DNA of 64,000 nt from the NCBI RefSeq assembly GCF_008795955.1, contig NZ_VMHN01000004.1, positions 218,035-282,034 on the forward strand. Reading direction: 5' to 3'. Below the pieces are notes generated by a model. The model saw only the letters and a program-made list of their open reading frames with translations, was not told the DNA's origin and made no database searches. The translations under genes and the position numbers were made by a program. Positions 1 through 9,482 of this stretch are shown here, one piece after another; position 1 is the first letter of the stretch; every line of letters starts with the position of its first letter. The DNA is from Marinobacter denitrificans. GTDB taxonomy: Bacteria; Pseudomonadota; Gammaproteobacteria; Pseudomonadales; Oleiphilaceae.

Positions 1-2
1 AG

Positions 3-530
3 GGCCCGAAACGCACCGCCCCCATCAGCATCAACGACGCCGTGGTCAACGTGAAACGCTTGTGCCAGTGGGACGCGGAGAAAAACAACGTTGTCATTCG
101 GGAACGCCTGAGTGACAGTAATCCGGTGATCACCGCCGACCCGGTCCTGCTCGAACAGGTGCTGGTCAACCTGATCCGTAATGGTATCGACGCCAACATT
201 GAGGCTCATCCGGACGGCACGACTTCTTCACAGGTCACCGTGACTACCTGCGTAACATCAGGCCAGGAAATCCTGATCGAAGTTGCCGACCAGGGGCCGG
301 GACTGGATGACGAAGGTTTGCGACAGATGTTCACGCCTTTCTATACCAGTAAGCCCCACGGACTCGGTCTGGGCCTTTCCATGAGCCGATCCATCGTCGA
401 GGGTTTCGGTGGATTTCTGGACGCCCAACGGGGCGGTGACGGCGGCCTGGTACTTATCTGCCGCTTCCCTCTGCCCCATACCAATAAAAACAGATCCGAT
501 CACCCCAGGGAGAAAGGCCAGAATGAGTGA
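3..530 (+). CDS. Sensor histidine kinase, C-terminal part (5' end outside the window)
   Basis: Only the last ~175 codons are present; the frame is open from base 3, so the gene starts upstream. The visible part is a complete HATPase_c domain: N-box VLVNLIRNGIDAN, G1 box DQGPGLD, F-box FTPFYTSKP and G2 box GLGLGLSMSRSIVEGFGG. This layout is typical of FixL/DctB-type (HPK4-like) kinases. The sensor and phosphoacceptor His are not in view, so the signal is unknown. Its stop overlaps the start of the next gene (ATGAGTGA), so the two are translationally coupled as a two-component pair. Confidence 0.9.
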   Translation, partial: GPKRTAPISINDAVVNVKRLCQWDAEKNNVVIRERLSDSNPVITADPVLLEQVLVNLIRNGIDANIEAHPDGTTSSQVTVTTCVTSGQEILIEVADQGPGLDDEGLRQMFTPFYTSKPHGLGLGLSMSRSIVEGFGGFLDAQRGGDGGLVLICRFPLPHTNKNRSDHPREKGQNE

Positions 531-1167
531 ATTCCCCCATACCGTTTACGTGGTGGACGATGATGCCGGCATGCTTGAATCCACACAGTGGTTGCTGGAA
601 TCCGTAGGGTTGCAGGTGCGCCCTTATGCCGACGGACGCCAGTTCCTGGAAGCGGTCAACCCGGAGCAGACCGGCTGTGTGATTCTCGACATACGCATGC
701 CCGGCCTGGGCGGCCTGAACGTTCAGGAGGAACTGCAGAAACGGGGCTCGCAGCTGCCCATTATTTTTGTGTCCGGGCACGCGGACGTCCCTATTGTGGT
801 GCGGGCTTTCAAATCTGGCGCATTCGATTTCATAGAGAAACCGTTCAACGAACAATTGCTGCTCGATAGCGTTCAGCAGGCCTTACAGCAACATCAGCAG
901 GCGAGCACACAGCATCAGGGTGACCAACATACTGATGCCCTGATCGCCTCTCTCACCCGCCGGGAACGGGACGTGTTCATACCACTGGCCCAGGGTTACA
1001 CCAGCCGGGAAATTGCCGAGCGGCTGGACGTTGGCATCAAGACCATCGACCTTTACCGGGCCCGCGTCATGAAACGCCTTGGAGTGGACCGGGTGCCAGA
1101 CGTTACCGGCATTGCTATTGCTGCCGGCCTGCTGGACCCTATCCATTTGCGCCGGGAAGCTTCCTGA
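523..1167 (+). CDS. FixJ/NarL-type response regulator
   Basis: A 214-residue two-domain regulator. The N-terminal receiver has the acidic pocket VVDDD, phosphoacceptor Asp in LDIRMPG, Thr/Ser position FVSGH and Lys in IEKPF. A Q/H-rich linker (about residues 120-140) leads to a LuxR-type HTH starting at LTRRERDVF and containing YTSREIAERLDVGIKTIDLYRARVMKRL (helix-turn-helix). The FixJ/TodT/StyR class has this length and order. The ATG at 523 was chosen because it follows GGGAGAAAGG and overlaps the kinase stop; an upstream in-frame extension would run through the kinase gene. The target genes cannot be told from this window. Confidence 0.92.
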   Translation: MSEFPHTVYVVDDDAGMLESTQWLLESVGLQVRPYADGRQFLEAVNPEQTGCVILDIRMPGLGGLNVQEELQKRGSQLPIIFVSGHADVPIVVRAFKSGAFDFIEKPFNEQLLLDSVQQALQQHQQASTQHQGDQHTDALIASLTRRERDVFIPLAQGYTSREIAERLDVGIKTIDLYRARVMKRLGVDRVPDVTGIAIAAGLLDPIHLRREAS

Positions 1168-1174
1168 CGGGCCC

Positions 1175-2587
1175 TCAGGCTTCACGGGCTATGGTGGTGG
1201 CGATGGCGCCAAGACGGGCAATTGCCTGCTCCACCCGCTCGCTCCACGGGTTGGCACCGTTCAGCCGCAGGCAGTTGTCGTATTTGTCCGTGGTGGAGAA
1301 CATCAGCCCCGGGGCCACATTGATATTCTCCTCGCGGGCCCGACGGAAAACCTCTGTGCCTGACGTACCACCCGGTAACTGAACCCAGAGCACGAAACCT
1401 CCCTGGGGGCGACTGACAGCGGTGCCTTCCGGGAATGATCTGCCCACGGCCGCCCGCATACGCTCCGTAGCTTCACGAAAGCGTGGTCGGACAGCGCGCA
1501 GATAGCGGTCATATCCTCCCTGCTCCAGAAAGTGGGCTACCGCCAGCTGTGGCACGCTCGCCGTACCAAGGTTGCTGAAATACTTCTGCTGGCGCGCCTC
1601 GGCCAGATATTTACCGGGCATCATCCAGCCCAGGCGCAGACCCGGCGAAATGGTTTTGGAGAAAGAACTGCAATAGATAACGTTACCGGTGCGGTCGAAC
1701 GCCTTCGCCGGTCTGGGACGCTCACCGCTGTGGAACAGGTCGCCATAGATGTCGTCCTCAATCAGCGGTATCTCTGCCGCCTCAAGCATCTGTACAAGCT
1801 GCTGTTTGCGCAGGTCGGACATCAGCGAACCCATGGGATTGCTGTGATTGGGAACCACTACGCAGGCTTTCACCGGCCACTGTTCCAACGCCAGTTCCAG
1901 CCCCTCGAGACTTAATCCCTCAGCGGGATGGGTGGGCACTTCAATGACCCTTAACCCGAGGACAACCAGGGCCTGGAGAATCCCCGGAAACGAAGGTGAC
2001 TCCACCACCACGATATCGCCCGGTCTGGTCACCGCCTGGAGTGCCAGGATAATCGCCTCCTGGGCCCCGTTAGTGGCCAGGATATCGTCCGGAGTCGCGA
2101 TAATCCCAAGTGTAGCCATCCTCTGGGCCACCTGGCGGCGGTACTCGATCTTGCCGGGGAAGGCGTAGTCGAGAGTTTCCAGCCCCCGCCGTGCCGCCCA
2201 CAGAGTCGCCTGCTGGATCTGCCGTACCGGCAGGAAATCCGGATGGGGGACGGCAGCCGCCAGCGGCACCATACGCTTCTCTTCATCGGCGCACAGGTCC
2301 AGCGCCATATCACGGGCACTGACCGGCACCGGTCTGGCCCGGTGCTTCTGCATCACCGGCTCCGGGGTATCCAGCCGTGGCAAACGCACGAAATACCCGC
2401 TTCGTTCACGGGGTTCCAGGTAACCCCGGGCCTCGAGAGTCTGATGGGCCTGCAGAATGGTGGAGACACTGACCCGGTATTGCCGGCTCAGTGTCCGAAC
2501 GCCGGGCAGCCGCTCCCCTTCGCGATAAACCCCTTCACGAATCAAGGCCTGCAACTGGTCTGCTACCTGGTTATAGAGAATGCCCAT
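1175..2587 (-). CDS. MocR/PdxR-family GntR regulator with aminotransferase domain
   Basis: About 470 residues from the ATG at 2587 (MGILYNQVADQLQALIREG). The N-terminal ~70 residues form a GntR winged helix (GERLPGVRTLSRQYRVSVSTILQAHQTLEARGYLEPRERSGYFV). A linker leads to a fold-type I aminotransferase domain (about residues 110-470) with a PLP-binding region and the candidate Schiff-base Lys in SSFSKTISPGLRLGW. MocR proteins usually control a divergent or nearby gene using PLP or an amino compound as cofactor or effector. Here it diverges from the small gene and PhzF gene to its right, and an inverted repeat lies between them. An upstream in-frame ATG (2638) would overlap that repeat and is less likely. 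Confidence 0.88.
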   Translation of the reverse strand: MGILYNQVADQLQALIREGVYREGERLPGVRTLSRQYRVSVSTILQAHQTLEARGYLEPRERSGYFVRLPRLDTPEPVMQKHRARPVPVSARDMALDLCADEEKRMVPLAAAVPHPDFLPVRQIQQATLWAARRGLETLDYAFPGKIEYRRQVAQRMATLGIIATPDDILATNGAQEAIILALQAVTRPGDIVVVESPSFPGILQALVVLGLRVIEVPTHPAEGLSLEGLELALEQWPVKACVVVPNHSNPMGSLMSDLRKQQLVQMLEAAEIPLIEDDIYGDLFHSGERPRPAKAFDRTGNVIYCSSFSKTISPGLRLGWMMPGKYLAEARQQKYFSNLGTASVPQLAVAHFLEQGGYDRYLRAVRPRFREATERMRAAVGRSFPEGTAVSRPQGGFVLWVQLPGGTSGTEVFRRAREENINVAPGLMFSTTDKYDNCLRLNGANPWSERVEQAIARLGAIATTIAREA

Positions 2588-2639
2588 GGCTTTATCCTGA
2601 CAGATCCCACGGTAATCGGGGCAGTACAGATAGCCCACA

Positions 2640-2688
2640 TTTCAACCGGCACAGATGGTGGATAAATCGTTCTGTACCGGTCCAAAAC
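2640..2688. promoter_or_regulatory. Candidate MocR operator (imperfect inverted repeat)
   Basis: Minus strand CTGTGCCGGTTGAAAT (about 2640-2655) faces plus strand CTGTACCGGTCCAAAA (2673-2688), 17 bp apart. The two arms share CTGT-CCGGT--AAA. The repeat sits in the divergent intergenic region between the MocR gene and the small gene at 2765, the usual place for MocR binding sites. Assignment as operator is inference. Confidence 0.45.
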
Positions 2689-2764
2689 CACAATATCTGA
2701 ATCTGTTATGGTTGTCTGCATCGGTGGAGAATGGTGATCAGCATCCAGAAGAAGGAGTTTCACC

Positions 2765-3061
2765 ATGACCGCCTTGAAGAGATTGCAAGTACCCCAACTG
2801 CCAGAGATGCCGCCGGCCAGTCGCAAGGATTTGCTGGGGGTCAGCCATGCCCCCGGCCGGCCCCCAATGAGCAATTGCAGTGCCTGGAAGTGGCTGAAGA
2901 ACCTCGGTTTTGAAGTCCGCCAGGTCCTCCCGGAACACTGGGTCGTTACCCATTCGAGGACCTCACCGGAGCTTCACTTTTATAGCAACTCGGAACTGAG
3001 CCAGTTTGCCGCCCACCGGGCACACCACTACGCTGAAACGTTCACAAGGGAGAAATCATGA
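2765..3061 (+). CDS. Small hypothetical protein, co-transcribed with PhzF gene
   Basis: A 98-residue protein with no family I recognise. The start at 2765 has a clear ribosome binding site (AAGGAG, 7 nt upstream). The C-terminal half (WKWLKNLGFEVRQVLPEHWVVTHSRTSPELHFYSNSELSQFA) looks like a compact alpha/beta fold with a conserved-looking aromatic core; the N-terminal 40 residues are Pro- and Arg-rich. Its stop overlaps the PhzF start (ATGA at 3058), so the two are one transcript and probably functionally linked, likely under the divergent MocR regulator. Confidence 0.7.
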   Translation: MTALKRLQVPQLPEMPPASRKDLLGVSHAPGRPPMSNCSAWKWLKNLGFEVRQVLPEHWVVTHSRTSPELHFYSNSELSQFAAHRAHHYAETFTREKS

Positions 3062-3867
3062 AAACCTTACCCATCTACCAGGTCGATGCCTTCACCAGCG
3101 AAATCTTCAGCGGCAACCCCGCTGCTGTCATGCCTCTGGAAGCGTGGCTGCCAGACGAAACGCTGAGAGCACTGGCTATGGAGAACAACCTTTCGGAAAC
3201 CGCATTCCTTGTGCCACTACCGGAAGAATCTGAAGCTGATTTTCACATACGCTGGTTCACACCTACCGTAGAAGTCCCCCTTTGCGGCCACGCTACCCTC
3301 GCCAGCGCCTGGATAGTCTTCAACAAACTGGGCTGGAACCGCGAGCAAATCAGGTTCGAATCGAAAAGCGGCTACCTCGGAGTAGAGCAGACCGATGATG
3401 GGTGGCTGGAACTGGATTTTCCGAACCTCCCCTTTGAGGAACGCCAGACACCCCGCCTGATTCACGAAGCCCTCGAAGGGGCCCCGGACACAGCCTTATT
3501 CGTGCCCAACGACACCAACTATCTGGTCGTCCTGAGGGACGAAGCAGCCGTAAGATCTGCACAACCGGATATCCGCAAACTCGGCGAGCTCGGCAACCAG
3601 GGCCTCATCGTTACCGCGCGCGGAGAAAACTGCGATTTCGTTAGTCGCTACTTCGCCCCTGGCGCCGGCATCGACGAGGACCCTGTCACAGGCTCAATCC
3701 ACAGCGTTCTGGTGCCCTACTGGGCCGAACAACTTGGTAAAAACACTCTCCTAGCAAAACAGGTCTCCGCCAGAGGTGGCGTACTTCGCTGCGAACTCAA
3801 AGGTGACCGCGTCGCCATCGCCGGCCAGGCAGCGTTTTATATGGAGGGCTCAGTGCGTCTGCCCTGA
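3058..3867 (+). CDS. PhzF family isomerase/epimerase
   Basis: A 269-residue protein with the PhzF fold signature. The N-terminus is YQVDAFTSEIFSGNPAAVM, the catalytic Glu lies in NNLSETAFLV (about residue 47), followed by VPLCGHATLASAW, and the C-terminal repeat of the motif ends in FAPGAGIDEDPVTGSIHS. Length matches the family (260-300). Members carry out proton-shift isomerisations or racemisations on small acids such as DHHA. The substrate here is unknown; this is not evidence for phenazine synthesis, since no phz genes are nearby. RBS AAGGGAG precedes the ATG. Likely controlled by the neighbouring MocR protein. Confidence 0.88.
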   Translation: MKTLPIYQVDAFTSEIFSGNPAAVMPLEAWLPDETLRALAMENNLSETAFLVPLPEESEADFHIRWFTPTVEVPLCGHATLASAWIVFNKLGWNREQIRFESKSGYLGVEQTDDGWLELDFPNLPFEERQTPRLIHEALEGAPDTALFVPNDTNYLVVLRDEAAVRSAQPDIRKLGELGNQGLIVTARGENCDFVSRYFAPGAGIDEDPVTGSIHSVLVPYWAEQLGKNTLLAKQVSARGGVLRCELKGDRVAIAGQAAFYMEGSVRLP

Positions 3868-3933
3868 GGCCAGCAGAAAATGTATACTGCGCCCAGTTAA
3901 CACACAGCGGCAGGCAGCACAGATGTTTGGCAA

Positions 3934-4037
3934 GGCACGGGTTGGGGGCAGTCAGGGATCGTCAAAAACAGGGATGTTTTTGTCGAGCGTACAGGGACGT
4001 ATTCACCGCGTATCCCTGACTGCCCTCAACCCGTGCC
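3934..4037. repeat. Long REP-like inverted repeat (26-bp arms)
   Basis: Arms 3934-3959 and 4012-4037 are reverse complements except for one internal mismatch and begin GGCACGGGTTG. The 52-bp loop contains a second hairpin, CAAAAACA-GGGA-TGTTTTTG (3963-3982). It lies directly upstream of the flavoprotein gene. The composition resembles intergenic repeat families I recall as common in Marinobacter-like genomes, which is memory rather than a search result. It could fold as a cruciform or a long RNA hairpin between the two transcription units. Confidence 0.75.
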
Positions 4038-4065
4038 GGAACTCCGAAAGCGCGACCTCCATACC

Positions 4066-5094
4066 ATGACCGCCCGGAACTACGACGTAATCATCATAGG
4101 CGCCGGCGCCGCAGGCCTTATGTGCGCCGCCACAGCCGGCTACCGCGGCCGCAAAGTCCTGGTGATCGACCACGCCAATAAACCCGGCAAGAAAATTCTC
4201 ATGTCCGGCGGCGGCCGCTGCAACTTCACCAACCTGAACAGCACCCCGGCCAACTTCCTCTCGGACAACCCCCACTACTGCATTTCCGCCCTGAAGCGCT
4301 ACACCCCCCAGCACTTCCTTGAGCTGGTGGAGCGCCACGGTATTGAGCACGAAGAAAAAGCCGCCGGCCAGCTCTTCTGCAAGGACAGCAGCAAAGAAAT
4401 CCTCAACATGCTGCTCACCGAATGCGAATGGGCGGGTGTGACAGTCCGCCTGGAAACCAGTGTCAAAACAGTCGGAACCACAGATAACGGTTACCAGTTA
4501 CAAATCAACTCAGGCACCCTCAACTGCGAATCCCTGGTAATCGCCTGTGGCGGCCTGTCCATCCCCACCATGGGCGCAACCGGTTTTGGATACGAGATCG
4601 CACGGCAGTTCGGACTCACTGTATTGCCCACCCGCGCGGGATTGGTCCCGTTCACCCTGCATCCGGAGCTGAAGGAACAGCTGGCACCACTGGCCGGCGT
4701 AAGCTGCCCGGTTGATGTCCACTGCAACCAGGAACACTTCCGCGAACCCATGCTGGTCACCCATCGCGGGTTAAGCGGCCCGGCCATGCTACAGATCTCC
4801 AGTTTCTGGCGACCCGGCGACAGCCTGAGTGTAAACATGCTGCCGGGCACCAACATCGAACAAGACCTCTACCAACTTAGAAAAAACAGACCCCAATCCA
4901 CTGTTGCCCAATACCTGACACAACACCTGCCCAAACGCTTCGCCCAGGCCCTGAACGATCTCCACGGCTGGACCGGCCCGCTGCAAGGCTACAAGAACAG
5001 TGACCTTGAACAGGTAACGCGTGCGCTCGGCCAGTGGACCATCAAGCCTGCCGGCACCGAAGGCTATCGCACCCGCGTTTTCCGAACGCATTAA
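4066..5094 (+). pseudogene. YhiN/HI0933-family FAD flavoprotein, truncated by island insertion
   Basis: 342 residues from the ATG at 4066 (MTARNYDVIIIGAGAAGLMCA, Rossmann GxGxxG). It matches the intact copy at 11524-12705 almost residue for residue up to PAGTEGYRT, then diverges into RVFRTH and a stop. The family is about 390-400 residues; the missing ~50 include the C-terminal FAD-closing motif GEVLDVTGHLGGHNFQWAWASG. Codon use is GC-rich like the PhzF neighbour, so this is the resident copy, broken at about base 5073. It probably no longer gives a functional enzyme. Family members are poorly characterised flavoproteins; some (BaiN) reduce bile-acid intermediates. Confidence 0.85.
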
Positions 5095-5299
5095 TTTGTC
5101 AAAAGAAGGCACAACTCCCCCATTTTTCGCCTACACTGCAATGACCTACATGATCTGACAGCTACTATTTTTGACAGACATTTTTTGACACGTTTTGGTA
5201 GTGATCTCAACTGAGCGATGGCCGGATCGTGCAGATGCTGTTTTTGATATGCAGGCACCATTGCTTTGAGCGAGACCGACAGTTAACGGAAGAGATATA
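5095..5299. other. Left end region of the island with recombinase-site-like repeats
   Basis: A non-coding 205 bp. It contains TTTTTGACA at 5168-5176 and again at 5182-5190 (14-bp period), and the inverse motif TTTGTCAAAA at 5095-5104, right next to the junction with the interrupted gene. Short repeats in both orientations beside a tyrosine recombinase gene are what core and arm binding sites would look like. This interpretation is inference. The promoter of the recombinase cluster must also lie here; GGAAGAG precedes the GTG start at 5300. Confidence 0.4.
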
Positions 5300-7360
5300 G
5301 TGAAAGTCACCATAAAAAATGGCGAGCATCAGTTAAGGGTAAAATCCGAGGCCGGGGCTTATAGCCACATCAATATTCACTATCTGTCTAAGGCCAAAGA
5401 CTGGGAACCTTTCGCACAGCATGCAGTCAATTACTGCACGGGTAAAAAACCAATTTCAATAAAAAGTTGGTGGAGTCGTTTAAATAGCGTGTTGCGACCT
5501 ACCATCATTGACTCAGAGATGAGAGCTTTTCCAAAGAAAGCCAACGATTGGTCGACGCTGATCAGAAATCTTTATCTGACGACATTGATCACTCCTGAAA
5601 TTAAATCAAGCATTTATACAAGGGTCGCCATATGGAATAAAAATATCCTTCCATTTTTGGTGTACCTGCAAGACCGAGATCAAATACCAATTGAAGTTCT
5701 CATTCCCACCATGAAGCAGGTGGATCAAGTCCAAAAAAATTCCAGCTTTAATGTAAGCGTCATTGGTGAAAAGGCAGCATACAAAGTTAATCATAAAGAC
5801 CAACTTGATAAACTAATTTGCCCGGTGAGTTTGAGTAGGACTGACTCTGAATATTTGGACGAGCTTTATTACGATCTTGAACGGAAAAGAAATAACTTGC
5901 ATCGAGCGTTAGCAGATTATTGGAAGACCCTAAAAGAATTTTTTGAAACTGGCCAAAAATTATTAAGCGAAACTGATCTAGCCACCCTTGAGCGACGGAT
6001 CAAAGCTAAAGATCTCTATGACATATATCCTCGCGAAAATGGCATACCCCCTATTAGACGGCAATTTTCATCTGGACATAACAGGAAATCTTTCGCCGCC
6101 TATCTACTATTGAGTAAGAAATATAAAGGATTCATTAAACTTTCATCCAAAATTGAAGACTGCGGGCTGGCAAGCAGAAGCGTCATGCGGGAAAACAAAT
6201 CATTATGGATGAGTCAATTCCCACCGAGCTATATTGAAAAGGATAAAATCGGCTATACAGGGAAACTGAATTGGATGTTAGGGCTCTTGGGAAACATGGA
6301 TGTTTCCTTTATCGTCGCACTTTTAATGATGGAAAATCCAAAATTTACTTTTTTGTCCTTACTTAACTGCAAGATTGAGGACAAAGATGGGAAATCACGG
6401 CTTGAAATTGGGGAAACTTCAATTTCCTTTACGATTGAAAAGAGTCGCGCCAAAGCTTTCAAGAAAGAGGGTTTGTCAAGTTTAAGTCTTGAGATTATCA
6501 CAACGCTTTTAGAAATGCGCGCGGCCAACCTTTCGAATATCCCCACCGATTTATCTAAGTACCTATTCGTAATCCTCGCCGTAAATTCAAAAGATAAGAT
6601 TTTTACCTGTCCGCAAAATTCGAGAGTAACAGCCTATTTGACCGGAAGAGAAGACGGCTCACTCTTCATAGGAAGCTTGTTTCCGTCTCTTGCTGATGCG
6701 GGAATTTCTCGAAACCAACTAACTCACTCAAAACTACGAGCTTCAGAGGGCGTTTTGGAGTATTTTCGAACTGGTTCAATTAGGGCTGTTTCTAGAAAAT
6801 TAGGCAACGGAACAAGGGTAGCGCTTGAACACTATCTTCCAAAACCCCTCATAGCAGCCTATAACACAAGGCAGGTGAGACGGTTTCAGAATCTGATGCT
6901 TGTTTCCGCTTGTGCAAATGAGGATTATCTACTCGATGCAGTAGATTTTTGCAATTTGAATGAGTTACATAGCTTTATTCTTGAAATGCTTGACCTTGAT
7001 TCCAAAGGTAACAATCCTCTAATCAACTATCTGAAGGATGAAATCGACGAAAAACACGAAAAGAATCAGGGCGATCTGATCGCAAATATTTCAGAGAAGT
7101 CTCTGACAGTCTTGTACGCTTATAAGCTTGTTGCCGAGAACAAAAATTTAAGCGCATCGACACTAGCACAGAAAGACTCAAAAACTGGTTTGGCTCCCAT
7201 CGCGTTCATTACATTAGCCAAACATCTAAACAACACCCTCTCCCAGCATAACGAAACCTCTGTCAGGGAAACCAATTTTTCAGCAAAAGACAAAGCGTTA
7301 TTAATGGCCGAAAAATTAGAATGGGATCGACTTATCATGCGGCGAGCAAACATTTCATGA
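5300..7360 (+). CDS. Large tyrosine-recombinase-like protein, degenerate active site (first of cluster)
   Basis: 686 residues starting with GTG after GGAAGAG. The C-terminal part resembles a DNA breaking-rejoining catalytic domain: THSKLRASEGVLEY (about residue 475, at the HxxR position) and a Tyr in ALEHYLP (about 511), but I cannot find a convincing first Arg box, and the H-R spacing is unusual. It may be a divergent integrase or an accessory subunit. Low GC, Lys/Ser-rich composition unlike the flanks. Its stop overlaps the next start (ATGA), so it is translationally coupled to the second recombinase. It could correspond to one of the large subunits of Gamma-Mobile-Trio or Tn554-type systems; not verified. 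Confidence 0.7.
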   Translation: MKVTIKNGEHQLRVKSEAGAYSHINIHYLSKAKDWEPFAQHAVNYCTGKKPISIKSWWSRLNSVLRPTIIDSEMRAFPKKANDWSTLIRNLYLTTLITPEIKSSIYTRVAIWNKNILPFLVYLQDRDQIPIEVLIPTMKQVDQVQKNSSFNVSVIGEKAAYKVNHKDQLDKLICPVSLSRTDSEYLDELYYDLERKRNNLHRALADYWKTLKEFFETGQKLLSETDLATLERRIKAKDLYDIYPRENGIPPIRRQFSSGHNRKSFAAYLLLSKKYKGFIKLSSKIEDCGLASRSVMRENKSLWMSQFPPSYIEKDKIGYTGKLNWMLGLLGNMDVSFIVALLMMENPKFTFLSLLNCKIEDKDGKSRLEIGETSISFTIEKSRAKAFKKEGLSSLSLEIITTLLEMRAANLSNIPTDLSKYLFVILAVNSKDKIFTCPQNSRVTAYLTGREDGSLFIGSLFPSLADAGISRNQLTHSKLRASEGVLEYFRTGSIRAVSRKLGNGTRVALEHYLPKPLIAAYNTRQVRRFQNLMLVSACANEDYLLDAVDFCNLNELHSFILEMLDLDSKGNNPLINYLKDEIDEKHEKNQGDLIANISEKSLTVLYAYKLVAENKNLSASTLAQKDSKTGLAPIAFITLAKHLNNTLSQHNETSVRETNFSAKDKALLMAEKLEWDRLIMRRANIS

Positions 7361-9474
7361 AAAAACTCAATGCCCGGTTAGACTGGAACCGAGCAGACGT
7401 TATAAGCATTCAAAAGTACCTTGCTGGCTATGATTCTGGAATCACAATTTATTCCGGTGACTATACCGCGGATTGGTTGCTGTCTGGAATTTATGAAAGT
7501 AAATGGATCATTAAAACAGCAAAAACAGTTAAACGGGCTGACGGTAGTTATAAGTACGTGCGAACCCTAAATTGGAACAGAATGCTTCCTGACGGGACAT
7601 TTCTCGATTCACCTCAAAATCTAGCCTTTCTTAACTTCTTTCAGAAAGCCATTTTTGTGATAGTAGAGTCATCTTCAATCGCCCCACACCTCTCAGTGGG
7701 TTCACTACCTGGCTTGGTTAATAACCTTCTTTCTTTTGCTCAATGGTGCTTCCGTAAGGATATTAATCTAAACCCACGGTCAGAGTTTCTTAGAAACCTC
7801 ACTCAAGAACGACTTTTCTGCTACGTAAGAGAGAAAATTCACGGCGGAATCATGGAATTGTTCGGGGTTGCCGAGCTTTTTAAAGCTCGTTTTTTTGAGA
7901 TGTCTGGTACAGACTTAATCAGCGACGATATTTACCGTCTAACGCCCGCTGATATTACCGAAGCAATCAGAGTCTTTAAGTCAAAAGGGTTTTACCGAAT
8001 AACCAAATTCGGTGATTCCGTCATAGACCGCATGAAATTCGTCGAAGCATTTGGGCTTCCGGAACAAATTACGCATAGCGACAAATTCGGTGCGTTTTTG
8101 AGGCAATTTGAACCAGATCTGCTACGGAAAAGCCGAGATGTTCTCGTACCTGTTACCCTTGAGTACGAGTTTCCTGGACATACCACACCGCTTATCTCTG
8201 ATGTAATAGGAAATCCAGAAAACATAAAACAGTTTTTAGGTTACTTTAAGATTTTCCTATCTACAAGGAAGTTGTTTCACCGGGAATTACCTGATTCAGA
8301 ACGGTTTAGGTTCGGCGATATCCACACATACATACAAAACAACCAGTTGCAGATTAAACACACACCCTGGATTCCCCTTCCTACTTGTCTGCAGATAATC
8401 AATTCTTCGGTTGATTGGGTGCTCAACAAAGGGGATTCGATCATCAACGCTATGGTGGACGCTTTTGACACTTTGCACAAAGAAGATTTATTGGTCATTG
8501 AGAAACCATTTACTCACCTTTATCAAAAAAGAAACAGTGTTGTTGAAAAAGTACTTAAACGACATCAAAATCAAATAGAGATTGCTTCGTTTGATTATAA
8601 TGTTCGCGATGTTAATTTATTTAGGTCAAAAGCGCCGCTGACTTACCTCATTGATATTCTACGAGGTGCTTGCTTAATTCTAATAGCTTCGATGAAACCA
8701 ATCAGATTAAACGAACTATCTTCATTAAAGTACGATTGCTTGTATTTTAAGGATAATGATGGTTTTTGGCTAATGCAGGATATTGAGAAAGCGGGGATAC
8801 GTGGAATTCTTCCAGAAGATGCGAAACCAATTCCGCGTGTTACTGCTAAAGCGATCACATTACTTCAAAAAATTAACGAACATGCGCGAAAGCATGTACC
8901 GTCAAACAAAGAAGAGAAATATCTGTTGTACGGGATAAACTATGGGTATGATTGGAAATCTGCTTCAGTTGCTGATCAAGAATTCATAAGATCACGGCTT
9001 TCCTATTTTTGTGATCATATCGAAGTCCCTCTCGATGAGTACGGAAGACGTTGGTATGTCAATACACATGAGTTACGAAAATCGTTTCTTCTAAACTTTT
9101 TTTGGACATTCAAATTTTCGTCCTTGGATAGCGCCAGGTGGATGGCAGGTCATTCCGATCCAGATCACGTCTTCGAGTACATTCAGGATAACTTTGAAGG
9201 CGAGGAAATGGTTGAGGTTGAATCTGAATATGCTTATCAGCAATTAAGGCTTTTCAAGGAAGGTAATAATCTATCAGACGTAAATAACATCGAAGAGATC
9301 TATGATGAAGTCTGCAATGAATTCAAAGTTAATTCTATTTCTGAGGTTAATGAAGACGAACTTAAACAGTGGCTTGAAATGCAAATTGAGTCCGGTCATT
9401 TCGAAGTAACTGTTTTCGGCATTGAGAATGTCGATGAAAACGTAAAGGCCCAAATTGCGATCAAGATTTCATAG
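7357..9474 (+). CDS. Large tyrosine recombinase (second of cluster)
   Basis: 705 residues from the ATG at 7357, which overlaps the previous stop. The catalytic residues of the tyrosine recombinase family are visible: Arg in MKPIRLNELSSLKYD (about 449), HELR (about 571), GH in WMAGHSDPDHVFEY (about 597) and the nucleophile Tyr at about 608. The ~430-residue N-terminal part is far longer than in phage integrases (about 170), as in multi-subunit recombinase systems such as Tn554 TnpB or the Gamma-Mobile-Trio integrase. It is expected to cut and rejoin the island ends together with the neighbours. An in-frame start 36 bp upstream exists but lies inside the previous gene. Confidence 0.85.
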   Translation: MKKLNARLDWNRADVISIQKYLAGYDSGITIYSGDYTADWLLSGIYESKWIIKTAKTVKRADGSYKYVRTLNWNRMLPDGTFLDSPQNLAFLNFFQKAIFVIVESSSIAPHLSVGSLPGLVNNLLSFAQWCFRKDINLNPRSEFLRNLTQERLFCYVREKIHGGIMELFGVAELFKARFFEMSGTDLISDDIYRLTPADITEAIRVFKSKGFYRITKFGDSVIDRMKFVEAFGLPEQITHSDKFGAFLRQFEPDLLRKSRDVLVPVTLEYEFPGHTTPLISDVIGNPENIKQFLGYFKIFLSTRKLFHRELPDSERFRFGDIHTYIQNNQLQIKHTPWIPLPTCLQIINSSVDWVLNKGDSIINAMVDAFDTLHKEDLLVIEKPFTHLYQKRNSVVEKVLKRHQNQIEIASFDYNVRDVNLFRSKAPLTYLIDILRGACLILIASMKPIRLNELSSLKYDCLYFKDNDGFWLMQDIEKAGIRGILPEDAKPIPRVTAKAITLLQKINEHARKHVPSNKEEKYLLYGINYGYDWKSASVADQEFIRSRLSYFCDHIEVPLDEYGRRWYVNTHELRKSFLLNFFWTFKFSSLDSARWMAGHSDPDHVFEYIQDNFEGEEMVEVESEYAYQQLRLFKEGNNLSDVNNIEEIYDEVCNEFKVNSISEVNEDELKQWLEMQIESGHFEVTVFGIENVDENVKAQIAIKIS

Positions 9475-9482
9475 GCGTTGAG

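Noticed and set aside
42..530. Histidine kinase starting at the first in-frame codon at 42
   Set aside because: The frame is open back to base 3 and the visible protein has only the ATPase domain; the gene clearly begins upstream of the window.
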